DNA of 9,467 nucleotides from Chrysiogenia bacterium (GTDB taxonomy: Bacteria; JAGRBM01), in assembly GCA_020434085.1 (NCBI GenBank), contig JAGRBM010000302.1:1-9467 (forward strand), in the 5' to 3' direction. How positions within the stretch are numbered: the first letter of the stretch is position 1; each line of letters opens with the position of its first letter. The notes under the pieces were generated by a model. The model worked only from the letters and a program-made list of their open reading frames with translations. It was not told where the DNA came from and searched no databases. Of this stretch, positions 1 through 5,995 are shown piece after piece. The position numbers and the translations under genes were made by a program.

Positions 1-50
1 ATGTCGGAATCGGGTATCTCGACAAACGGTTTGCTTGGTTGATTTGCCAT
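1..50 (-). CDS. 5' end of an unidentified gene, cut by the window edge
   Basis: An ATG at 50-48 on the minus strand is preceded by a strong Shine-Dalgarno site: AGGAG ends about seven bases before the start. The frame stays open to the window edge and reads MANQPSKPFVEIPDSD. It begins 57 bases after the stop of the propeller lipoprotein gene on the same strand, so the two could be co-transcribed. The gap between them is AT-rich, with a run of T on the coding strand but no clear hairpin before it. Sixteen residues are too few to assign a family. The call rests on the ribosome site and open frame only. Confidence 0.55.
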   Translation of the reverse strand, partial: MANQPSKPFVEIPDSD

Positions 51-107
51 GGGTTACTCCTAAAAAACTAAATCAGGCCGTCCGTATCACCTGCCTTCTC
101 GCATCAC

Positions 108-794
108 TTATCTGAAAATATATGCCGACCCGGGAAGATTGCCGGGCTGATCGTCGGGACGACCTACGATGACCGTACCATTGTCGACATCAACGGCGGA
201 ACCAAACAACGAGTCCATGATTGAATCGGTTGGCCGAATAATCAGATCCGCATTCCAAACGTTGCCTCCGACCAGCGTAAACGAATAGATTGCACCACTA
301 TCACGCAACGGATCGCCACTGCCGCCGTCCTCCAAACGCGCGCCGACAACAATGTGACCGCCGCTGATGGAAACGCTGGTCCCAAACTCGTCATTGGGCT
401 GCTGGTCAGAAGCGGCAAGCTTGGTTTCATTACCCCAAGCATTCACACCTAGCTGTTGATACACATAAACAGCTCCAGCTGAATTAACCGGGCCTCCGGG
501 ACCACCAGCCTCGATAGTAGCCGCAACTGCCAGATGTGACCCTTCCATCGCCACCGCGATGCCGAATTGATCGCCTGCTTCTAGCTCAGAGGAAATAAGC
601 TTAACTCCTGTATCCCATGTGTTTGAGCCAGTACGATGGAAAATGTAGACTGCTCCTGCACCAGGCAGAGGATCACCCGCGCCCCCGTCTTCGCTTCGAG
701 CGCCCACCGCGACATAGTCACCACTGATCGCAACGGAACTTCCGAACGCATCATCCGCTTGGGTATCGATTCCGACAAGCGGCGTCGGCGCACT
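108..794 (-). pseudogene. C-terminal remnant of the propeller lipoprotein (blades 4-7)
   Basis: This is the part downstream of the nonsense codon, still fully open for 228 codons plus TAA. It contains repeats 4 to 7, with FG at residues 214, 274, 334 and 394 of the full frame, and GARLEDGG- or GARSEDGG-type loops like those of blade 1. The first possible restart is a GTG at 707 with no good ribosome site, and it would begin in the middle of a blade, so independent translation is unlikely. The absence of any further stop or frameshift means the lesion is either very recent or an artefact. Confidence 0.6.
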
Positions 795-1385
795 TCAGGT
801 ATTCGCACCCGTCCGCATGAAAACATACGCCGCTCCGCCGCCTGCGGTGCTACTCGCACCGGCCACAATGTAGTCACCGTCGATATCCACGTCGGCGCCG
901 AGAGCACCGCTTCCACCAGCGTTGAGTCGGGTTCCCGCGTCCCAGGTATTCTCACCGGTGCGCATGAAGACGAACGCTTCATTGCCCGTCGGCGCACCCA
1001 CCACCAGATAATCGCCATCGAGTGCCACTTCAGAGCCGAAGTGATCGCCCGCTCCGTAACTCACCGATGGAAGAAGCTTTACCTCGTCGCCCCATGTATC
1101 GGGTCCGGTCCGGCGGTACACATACACAGCACCTCCGTCCATCGTCGGGTTTCCCACGCCGCCGTCCTCCAATCGCGCACCAACCACGGCATAGTCCCCG
1201 TCGATGGCGACAGAGATTCCGAACTCGTCCGTTGCCTGTCCGTCGTCCGGCTCCAGTTTCACCACTTCGATTCCCAGCAGCCCAGCGACGAACGCTTTGA
1301 GTTCCTCGCCGCCGCAAGAGGCGGTCGTGCCAAGCACCATCAACAGCACCAGTCCCGTTTTCATTTTTCTCAACTTCCTTTTCAT
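795..1385 (-). CDS. Translatable N-terminal piece of the propeller lipoprotein (signal peptide and blades 1-3)
   Basis: If the TGA at 797-795 is genuine and not read through, this 196-residue piece is what would be made. It has the lipoprotein signal (residues 1-23, Cys24), the closing strand VVKLEPDD (41-48) and FG-GAP repeats 1 to 3. It ends in MRTGANT just where a Trp is expected. Three blades cannot close a seven-bladed ring, so the product would probably be unstable or inactive. An upstream in-frame ATG at 1481 would add 32 residues that do not look like a signal peptide; the start at 1385 is better because it has a ribosome site and puts the signal at the N-terminus. Confidence 0.6.
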   Translation of the reverse strand: MKRKLRKMKTGLVLLMVLGTTASCGGEELKAFVAGLLGIEVVKLEPDDGQATDEFGISVAIDGDYAVVGARLEDGGVGNPTMDGGAVYVYRRTGPDTWGDEVKLLPSVSYGAGDHFGSEVALDGDYLVVGAPTGNEAFVFMRTGENTWDAGTRLNAGGSGALGADVDIDGDYIVAGASSTAGGGAAYVFMRTGANT

Positions 1386-1422
1386 CGCGATGTTCCCCCT
1401 GTTTCCAGGTATGCCCACCATT

Positions 1423-1548
1423 CTAGATAATCCGATAAGGTTCACTGCCATCGGGCATGCGGCCGATGCGGCCCCCCTCATCCTGCATTTTCACCACGAG
1501 CAGGCGGGTTCGCACTGGCGCTCCATCAAAGGCTGCGAAATTGTTCAC
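1423..1548 (-). CDS. Possible small ORF of 41 codons overlapping the vapC stop
   Basis: On the minus strand a GTG (1548-1546) overlaps the VapC stop by four bases (GTGA), the usual arrangement of translationally coupled genes. The frame then runs 41 codons to TAG at 1425-1423. The peptide starts VNNFAAFDGAPVRTRLLVVK and continues with a Gly/Arg-rich, acidic-basic mixed part ending in YRII. About 63 percent of its codons end in G or C. There is no strong Shine-Dalgarno site, and an internal ATG (codon 21) could be used instead. I recognise no family. A spacer that is open by chance is a real alternative. Confidence 0.25.
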   Translation of the reverse strand: MNNFAAFDGAPVRTRLLVVKMQDEGGRIGRMPDGSEPYRII

Positions 1549-1958
1549 GGCAATAGCTCAAAGTGGTCACAGTGGGAGGGCCGAATAACGGAGAAGTCCC
1601 TCCGGTCGATGGTGGCAATGCGCGTGATGGCAAGCCGTTCAGCCAAGGCCGCAACGGAGGCATCGACGAAGCCCAAACGAAGGTCATCGTAGCGAGCAAG
1701 CAGATCATGCGCGCGCAGGACGTCGGCGGCGACAAGGGCGGTTAGCTCAAAACGCCCGGCATGGACGTCGAGCAAAAGATTGCGCTCGGGCTGGGTCCCC
1801 AGGTTCTTGGAAACAAGGTAACAGGCTTCGGCAAGTACGGGCTGGGGCAGAAGAAGATGTTCTGCCGTCGAAGAAAGGAACGCGAAGACCCGCTCGTGCC
1901 AACTGTCGCGGCGGTCCATAAAGGCGTATACCGCCCCGGTGTCGAGCAGTACGGCCAT
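1545..1958 (-). CDS. vapC: PIN-domain ribonuclease toxin, VapC family
   Basis: A 137-residue single-domain PIN protein of usual VapC length. The four acidic residues expected at a PIN metal site are present: Asp6 in LLDTGAVYA, Glu44 in VLAEACYL, Asp99 in GFVDASVAALAERL and Asp118 in IATIDRRDF. Members of the family are Mg2+/Mn2+-dependent RNases that cut tRNA or rRNA and stop growth when freed from their antitoxin. The ATG follows the antitoxin stop with no gap (TGAATG), and AGGA for this start lies inside the end of the antitoxin gene, so translation is probably coupled. All catalytic acids are intact, so the toxin looks functional. The target RNA cannot be told from sequence. Confidence 0.9.
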   Translation of the reverse strand: MAVLLDTGAVYAFMDRRDSWHERVFAFLSSTAEHLLLPQPVLAEACYLVSKNLGTQPERNLLLDVHAGRFELTALVAADVLRAHDLLARYDDLRLGFVDASVAALAERLAITRIATIDRRDFSVIRPSHCDHFELLP

Positions 1959-2192
1959 TCAATCCTGACCGAATCCCTCAAGCAGTTCCTCGGCGCGCTC
2001 GGAGATGTCTGAGCGTCCGCTGTCACCACAGGCACCTGAGAGGAACTTGCGCGGCCAAGGACCAGTGTATTCGCGGGCGGATTCGACCTCATCATCCAAC
2101 GTCACCAGCACGACCGCCCCGGAAGGGAGATCGGCGGGTTCGACCGGCTTAAAGACCCCGTCCTCGAAAATCGCATGGATCGTGCGGCTCAT
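1959..2192 (-). CDS. AF2212-like (DUF104) antitoxin paired with the PIN toxin
   Basis: A 77-residue protein. Its start, MSRTIHAIFEDGVFKPVEP followed by DLPSGAVVLVTL, matches the AF2212-like/DUF104 antitoxin fold (typical form: IxAxYExGVFKPLEPVDLPEG). The acidic tail SDISERAEELLEGFGQD is a likely toxin-wrapping segment; that is inference. The family is commonly encoded just upstream of PIN toxins, and here the stop directly abuts the toxin ATG. The start at 2192 is chosen because the family begins at this Met; a longer reading from 2255 adds an Arg-rich stretch without family similarity. The ribosome site is weak (AGG far upstream). Autoregulation is usual for such pairs, but I saw no clear operator. 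Confidence 0.8.
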   Translation of the reverse strand: MSRTIHAIFEDGVFKPVEPADLPSGAVVLVTLDDEVESAREYTGPWPRKFLSGACGDSGRSDISERAEELLEGFGQD

Positions 2193-2408
2193 ATCGTTTA
2201 ATTCTAGCCTAGGCCCGCGCGCACCGCAACGGCGCTCCCGTGGGCGCGCCCCCAAGCCCAGGACAGAAAGGCATCTGCCGCCACTGCCCCGTAGTGACCG
2301 CTCTGCTGCGCCGCCGAGGCAGGGCCCTTCCCCGCCGGGCCCGGGCGGCTACACTGGGCGGCACGTTGCGGCCCGCGGGGGCCGGAAAAACTGCAGGGTG
2401 AGACAAAC
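2193..2408. promoter_or_regulatory. Divergent intergenic region between the toxin-antitoxin pair and the peroxiredoxin
   Basis: These 216 bases hold no convincing gene and must contain promoters for both flanking units. Reading rightward, TACACT at 2350-2355 is a -10-like element about 54 bases before the peroxiredoxin ATG, without a good -35. Reading leftward, AT-rich sequence just before the antitoxin start (about 2193-2206) could hold its -10. The centre is very GC-rich with several short inverted repeats (for example around 2330-2347, CCGCC and GGCGG arms); none is followed by a T run. The promoter assignment is weak. Confidence 0.3.
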
Positions 2409-2864
2409 ATGGCAAAGATCGGTGAGGGCGACCGCGCCCCGGACTTTACGCTCTCCGACCAGGGCGGCAAGGAAATCAAGTTCTCGGACTACCGCGGCAA
2501 GAACGTGGTGCTCTATTTCTACCCCAAGGACGACACCCCCGGCTGCACCGCCGAATCGTGCGCCTTCCGCGACAGCTACGAGGACTTCAAGGACCTGGGC
2601 GCCGAAGTGATCGGCATCTCCAGCGATTCCCCGGACTCGCACACAAAGTTCGCGGCCAAGTACTCGCTGCCCTTCGTGCTGCTCTCCGACCGGGGCGGCA
2701 AGGTGCGCAAGAGCTTTGGCGTGCCCACCACCTTCGGCCTGCTTCCCGGCCGCGTCACCTACGTGATCGACAAGGAAGGCGTCGTCCGCAAGATTTTCAA
2801 TTCGCAGTTCAATCCCAAGAAACACATCGACGAAGCTCGCCGCGTGCTGGCCAAGCTGGGCTAG
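2409..2864 (+). CDS. bcp: Thioredoxin-dependent thiol peroxidase, PrxQ/Bcp type
   Basis: A 151-residue atypical 2-Cys peroxiredoxin, normal length for Bcp/PrxQ. It reduces H2O2 and organic hydroperoxides in the cytosol using thioredoxin. The active-site block YPKDDTPGCTAESCAFRD carries the peroxidatic Cys46 and, five residues later, the resolving Cys51, the hallmark of the PrxQ-alpha arrangement. Thr43 and Pro39 complete the PxxxTxxC motif, and Arg115 in GLLPGRVTYVID fits the conserved active-site Arg. The ATG has AGGGTGAG about seven bases upstream. It stands alone on the plus strand, divergent from the toxin-antitoxin pair. Its stop overlaps the stop of the convergent transporter gene, so no room is left for an ordinary terminator. 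Confidence 0.95.
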   Translation: MAKIGEGDRAPDFTLSDQGGKEIKFSDYRGKNVVLYFYPKDDTPGCTAESCAFRDSYEDFKDLGAEVIGISSDSPDSHTKFAAKYSLPFVLLSDRGGKVRKSFGVPTTFGLLPGRVTYVIDKEGVVRKIFNSQFNPKKHIDEARRVLAKLG

Positions 2865-3133
2865 AGAATGTCGGCCAGGATGAGCACCCCGATGAGCACG
2901 AAAGCGCCCCCGGCGATTTTCTCGAGCACTTCGGGCGCGATCATCCGGGAGAGCGCCTCGCCGAATCCTGCGCCAATCGCCGTAACGGCCACCAGTGCGA
3001 GCGCGGCGCTCAGGAACACGGTCCAGGGCTTGCCGGTCTTGGATACGGCGGCGATCACTGCAAGCTGGGTCTTGTCGCCCATCTCGGCAAGAAACAGGGT
3101 GACGAAAGTCGTTCCGAAAATCTTCCAGTCCAT
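2861..3133 (-). CDS. Half-length UPF0016/GDT1 (TMEM165-type) cation transporter
   Basis: A 90-residue membrane protein with about three hydrophobic segments (roughly 5-16, 35-58, 70-89). It carries one copy of the family signature E-x-G-D-K-T/S, here Glu17-Met-Gly-Asp-Lys-Thr-Gln23. Full-length UPF0016 proteins have about 200 residues with two inverted halves and two such motifs, and transport Mn2+ or Ca2+ (MneA/MntX, Gdt1, TMEM165). This is one half only, so it would need to dimerise or pair with another half encoded elsewhere. The start at 3133 gives the motif at the usual place in the first helix and has GGAG about ten bases upstream. Longer upstream readings are only the complement of the SirB1-like gene. 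The TAG stop (2863-2861) overlaps the peroxiredoxin stop inside CTAG. The 42-base gap to the divergent SirB1-like gene must hold both promoters. Confidence 0.85.
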   Translation of the reverse strand: MDWKIFGTTFVTLFLAEMGDKTQLAVIAAVSKTGKPWTVFLSAALALVAVTAIGAGFGEALSRMIAPEVLEKIAGGAFVLIGVLILADIL

Positions 3134-3175
3134 GTGCGTTGCGCTCCATGCGGGTGGTAGTAGGGCCTGTATATC

Positions 3176-4021
3176 ATGAGCGAGTTCACCGCACATCCCG
3201 CGCGCAAGCGATTTGCCGAGCTGGCGCGACTTCCCGACGATGAGATCCCCCTCGACGAGGCGGCACTGCTCATCCAGGCCGAAGAAGAGTCGGACTTCGA
3301 AGTGCGCCAGGGGCTGGCCGCGCTCAACGCGCTGGCCGAGCAGATCCGCTACGAGATCGAGCGCGAGGAGACCCTGCTCCAGAAGTTCGATGTGCTCCGC
3401 GAGTTTATTTATGAGCGCCTGGAATTCCACGGGAGCCAGGACGACTACTACTGCGCCGAGAACAGTTACCTGGGCTCGGTCATCGAGCGCCGCGCGGGCA
3501 TTCCGATCACCCTGGCGGTCGTGATGATGGAAGTGGCGCGCCGCCTGGACATCCCGCTGCAGGGCGTCGGGTTTCCCATGCACTTTCTGGTTCGGCTCGA
3601 CCTGCCCAAGAGCGCGATCTTCGCCGACCCCTACGACCGCGCCCAGGTCATGCTGACCGAGGACTGCCGCTTTTTTCTCGAACAGCTCTCGCGCGGGCGC
3701 ATCGAGTTTTCCGAGCAGCTTCTGGCGCCCGCCACGAACCGGCAGATCCTCATCCGCATGCTCTCAAACCTCAAGGCGGTCTTTGCCCGCGACGGGGAGC
3801 TCGAACGGGCCATCACCGTCGTGGACCGGATCCTGCTGCTCAGCCCCCGGGCCTCCCACGAACACCGCGACCGCGGACTGCTCCACTTCGGGCTTGGGCG
3901 CTTCGGCCTGGCGCTGGCCGACCTGGAGCGCTATCTCGTCCAGGAGCCCGAGGCCCCCGACCGCATCGAAATTCTGGGCAAGGTCGAGGAAGCCCGCGCC
4001 GAGATTCACAAGCAGAACTAG
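3176..4021 (+). CDS. SirB1-like protein: transglutaminase-fold domain plus TPR region
   Basis: A 281-residue cytosolic protein (no signal or membrane segment). Residues about 40-195 match the SirB1/Transglut_core2 domain: the family block ENSYLGSVIERRAGIPITLA at 95-114, then RLDIPLQGVGFPMHFLVRL at 123-141. Cys93, His136 and Asp151 (in FADPYDRAQ) could form a Cys-His-Asp set, but that is inference. Most relatives read PGHF where this has PMHF. Residues about 185-270 form helical TPR-like repeats (NLKAVFARDGELERAITVVDRIL, LLHFGLGRFGLALADLERYL), as usual for the family. The biochemical role of SirB1-type proteins is not settled. The ribosome site is moderate (TAGGG about 13 bases before the ATG). 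The PilZ gene follows 66 bases later on the same strand, so the two may be co-transcribed. Confidence 0.85.
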   Translation: MSEFTAHPARKRFAELARLPDDEIPLDEAALLIQAEEESDFEVRQGLAALNALAEQIRYEIEREETLLQKFDVLREFIYERLEFHGSQDDYYCAENSYLGSVIERRAGIPITLAVVMMEVARRLDIPLQGVGFPMHFLVRLDLPKSAIFADPYDRAQVMLTEDCRFFLEQLSRGRIEFSEQLLAPATNRQILIRMLSNLKAVFARDGELERAITVVDRILLLSPRASHEHRDRGLLHFGLGRFGLALADLERYLVQEPEAPDRIEILGKVEEARAEIHKQN

Positions 4022-4087
4022 CTTTCCGTACTGCGCCGCTAATCACGCCCTTTTCAGCGCCCCCCTCAAACTGGTAGGATCACACCC

Positions 4088-4729
4088 ATGGCTCAGGGGA
4101 TGTCAGCGGATCGGCGCGCCAAGAAGCGCCGCCAGGTTCACCTTCGCGTGGACTTCAAGGTAGGCAGCTACGTCGGCCGCGCGGTCACGGTCGATCTTTC
4201 CGAGACCGGCGTCTTCGTCAACACCAACAAGCTCTCGCCTCCCGGACAGGAAGTCGCGCTCAAGATCTATTTCGAAGAGGGCAGCGATCCGCTCAAGGCA
4301 CTCGGTACGATCCGGCGCATGGTCCAGCCGGGTGAGGGTTCACTGGTCGGAGTGGGGATCCAGTTCGAGCGAATCTACGCGGGCTCGCAACGGGTTCTGC
4401 GTTCCTTCCTCTCGGACGGGATGGGCGTGGAGATCGATGAAAGCGCCCTCGGCGATGTGATGACCGACGACAGCGGCTCGCGCATGTCGCGGTACGTCTT
4501 CGACAAGCATGGCCAGATTCAGCACGCGCGACTTCGCCACGATGCTGCCGAAAAAACTCCGGCCAGGGCGCAGTCCGACGATCTCGATGTTCTCAAGAAG
4601 TTCCAGTTCGCACCGACCCTGCTCAAGCGGATCGGCTGGAAGCCCTTTGCCTTCGCAGGCGCGGGGTTTCTGTTTTATCTGATCTTGACGTTTGTGATGG
4701 AGTGGCTGGAAAAAATGCAGACGCGCTAG
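4088..4729 (+). CDS. PilZ-domain c-di-GMP receptor with C-terminal membrane anchor
   Basis: A 213-residue protein. Residues about 9-110 form a PilZ domain with both c-di-GMP motifs intact: RxxxR (Arg10-Ala-Lys-Lys-Arg14) and D/NxSxxG (Asp36-Leu-Ser38-Glu-Thr-Gly41). It should therefore bind c-di-GMP. A charged, probably flexible linker spans about 111-180. A single hydrophobic helix at about 186-205 (PFAFAGAGFLFYLILTFVM) near the C-terminus suggests a tail-anchored protein with the PilZ domain in the cytosol. Most PilZ proteins with this short architecture are soluble. AGGAT lies nine bases before the ATG. The gene follows the SirB1-like gene and ends five bases before the stop of a convergent gene. 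Target process (motility, secretion, surface polymer) cannot be told from the neighbours. Confidence 0.9.
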   Translation: MAQGMSADRRAKKRRQVHLRVDFKVGSYVGRAVTVDLSETGVFVNTNKLSPPGQEVALKIYFEEGSDPLKALGTIRRMVQPGEGSLVGVGIQFERIYAGSQRVLRSFLSDGMGVEIDESALGDVMTDDSGSRMSRYVFDKHGQIQHARLRHDAAEKTPARAQSDDLDVLKKFQFAPTLLKRIGWKPFAFAGAGFLFYLILTFVMEWLEKMQTR

Positions 4730-4734
4730 TCTCT

Positions 4735-5079
4735 TCAGACATCCCAGGTCGGAAGCGGCCGATCCTTCCAGATATTCACCGAAGTCTTTTCGTCGAGCGT
4801 CACGGGCCCAAGCGCCACCTGATGGGAACCATCGGCGCCCAGGTCGTAGTCCATGTCGATGCGCTCGATGTCCCAGGATCCCTCGGCGGGGCCTTCGAGC
4901 ACAAAGCCGTGGACAAAGCTCATGGGCGAGAACTCACCCGAGTAGGTTTCCCCCGGCCCGGTGCCGCCCTGCACCGCTTCAAGCGGCATGACGTGATCGT
5001 TGAAGCGGCAGACGACAGGCCCCTTGTGCCCGGTCTCGCCCGTCTTGATGGAAATGCGGAAAGTCAGCAGTCGCGGCAT
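4735..5079 (-). CDS. Unrecognised 114-residue protein encoded directly after nfu
   Basis: The product begins MPRLLTFRISIKTGETGHKG and looks like a small soluble beta-rich domain: alternating hydrophobic residues, many Gly and acidic residues, no signal peptide, no membrane helix and one Cys (in VVCRF). Late conserved-looking parts are FVLEGPAEGSWDIERIDMDY and the C-terminal WKDRPLPTWDV. I do not recognise the family. The ATG sits four bases after the stop of the Nfu gene with GAGG in range, so it is almost certainly co-transcribed and translationally coupled to nfu. That suggests, without proving, a role near iron-sulfur cluster delivery or a client enzyme. It converges with the PilZ gene, with five bases between the stops. 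Confidence 0.75.
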   Translation of the reverse strand: MPRLLTFRISIKTGETGHKGPVVCRFNDHVMPLEAVQGGTGPGETYSGEFSPMSFVHGFVLEGPAEGSWDIERIDMDYDLGADGSHQVALGPVTLDEKTSVNIWKDRPLPTWDV

Positions 5080-5083
5080 GGTT

Positions 5084-5902
5084 TCAGCCTCGGAAGTAGG
5101 GGTTTTCGCCGGCGGCGTGATCGGTCACGTCGAAAACAGCGCCGAGTTCGGGGATGCTGCGCCGAAGCGACATTTCGATGCCCTCGCGCAGGGTTGCACC
5201 CGCGGCGGAACAACCCTGACAGCCACCGCCCATGTGAATCGTGATGGAGTTGCCGGTCACCCCGGTCAGTGAAATCTGCCCGTCGTGGGCGGCAACGCCC
5301 GGATTGATTTCGGATTCGATCACACCGAGCACCTTCTTGCGAAGCTCTTCTTCGCCGGGCACGCGGTCCTTGAGCGCCGGATCGACAAGATCCCCACCGC
5401 CCTGAATCACCTTGCGCATGGCGGCGCCGACGGCCTCGGCCAGCGGTTTCCAGTTGCGGTTGTAGCGGTCGGCGCGGGTAATGGTGACAGTGCTTCCAAA
5501 GAGCAGCACCGTGGCGACATCGCCCTCGGCTGCGAAGATTGCCTCGACCAGAGGCGAGCCCATGGCTGCTTCGGCGTTGGCGAAGTGCCAGGAGAATCCC
5601 TCGATCACCTTGCGATCGAGCAGGAAGCGGCATTCGTCGCCCTGCACGCTGGGCTGGGCCTTGATGATGACGGCATTGGGGTCTTCAGGTGCGGGCGCCT
5701 CTTCCTTGATGACCGGCGCCTCGATGACGCGGCGCTGGCTCGGTGCCGGCATCGCCGGTGCGGGCGCGGTGCCCACGCCAACCCCGAGGTCCGCGGCCGA
5801 AGGGCGCGGCGCGGCGGGCGCATCAGCAGGCGCGCTTCGCGGCGGCTCCGCCCGTGGCGCGTCGATTCCAAGTGCCTTCTTGATGTTTCCGAGAAGCCCC
5901 AT
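5084..5902 (-). CDS. Nfu-type iron-sulfur cluster carrier (Nfu_N plus NifU-like domain)
   Basis: A 272-residue protein. Residues about 75-170 match the Nfu N-terminal scaffold domain (from VIIKAQPSVQGDECRFLLDR through NRNWKPLAEAV). Residues about 185-262 are a NifU-like domain with the cluster-binding CxxC, Cys228-Gln-Gly-Cys231 in HMGGGCQGCSAAG. Nfu proteins bind a [4Fe-4S] cluster across a dimer and hand it to client enzymes. Unusual here is the front: a short MGLLGNIKKALGID segment that could form an amphipathic helix, then about 50 residues rich in Pro, Ala and charged residues. The start at 5902 is preferred (GTAGAGGCG, AGGGAGAG upstream); the 31 extra residues from 5995 look non-coding. 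The 114-residue gene follows after four bases. The 5' flank contains the terminator of the GST-like gene, so nfu likely has its own promoter between about 5903 and 5995. Confidence 0.9.
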   Translation of the reverse strand: MGLLGNIKKALGIDAPRAEPPRSAPADAPAAPRPSAADLGVGVGTAPAPAMPAPSQRRVIEAPVIKEEAPAPEDPNAVIIKAQPSVQGDECRFLLDRKVIEGFSWHFANAEAAMGSPLVEAIFAAEGDVATVLLFGSTVTITRADRYNRNWKPLAEAVGAAMRKVIQGGGDLVDPALKDRVPGEEELRKKVLGVIESEINPGVAAHDGQISLTGVTGNSITIHMGGGCQGCSAAGATLREGIEMSLRRSIPELGAVFDVTDHAAGENPYFRG

Positions 5903-5995
5903 CGCCTCTACTCTCCCTGGCGCACCCGCTTCGGGGACGCATCCTCTATGTAGCACAGCGACGCGGGTGGAAAGCGCCACCGATGTCCCTGCCAT

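Larger units (their letters stand above)
108..1385 (-). pseudogene. Seven-repeat FG-GAP beta-propeller lipoprotein gene, interrupted by one in-frame TGA
   Basis: From the ATG at 1385 (AGGGGG about ten bases upstream) to the TAA at 108-110 the frame holds 425 codons with a single internal stop, TGA at 797-795 (codon 197). The N-terminus has basic residues, a hydrophobic stretch and a lipobox-like TASC with Cys24, so the mature protein should be lipid-anchored outside the inner membrane. Seven FG-GAP repeats (integrin-like, PF14312 type) start at residues 55, 116, 162 (LG), 214, 274, 334 and 394; the last four are spaced exactly 60 residues apart. Each carries FG..VA..GDY.VVGA and then AVYV. 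The last blade lacks its W....KL strand while the N-terminus supplies VVKLEPDD, as in Velcro closure of a propeller. Codon 197 aligns with Trp98, Trp148, Trp257, Trp317 and Trp377, so TGG to TGA is the simplest event. A sequencing error is equally possible. A weak -10-like TAGAAT lies at 1425-1420. Function unknown; a surface binding role is inference. Confidence 0.85.

Noticed and set aside
795-797. TGA read as tryptophan by an alternative genetic code
   Set aside because: The same frame and all other genes use TGG for Trp, and TGA is the natural stop of vapC, nfu, the GST-like gene, pirin, nitroreductase and others.
636-1430. Plus-strand open frame of 264 codons across the propeller gene
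   Set aside because: The product is rich in His, Arg and Ser with no domain pattern; the minus strand shows regular FG-GAP repeats and a lipoprotein signal.
2193-2408. Inverted GC repeats as a phage attachment site or origin
   Set aside because: No integrase, tRNA end, iterons or DnaA-box cluster nearby; the repeats fit ordinary GC-rich intergenic sequence.
2349-3149. Minus-strand open frame opposite the peroxiredoxin gene
   Set aside because: Its sequence is the low-complexity complement of bcp and the transporter flank, with no family pattern, whereas the plus-strand peroxiredoxin is complete.
5903-5995. N-terminal extension of the Nfu gene to an ATG at 5995
   Set aside because: The extra 31 residues match no part of the family and the ATG at 5902 has a good ribosome site; the stretch is better seen as promoter and leader.
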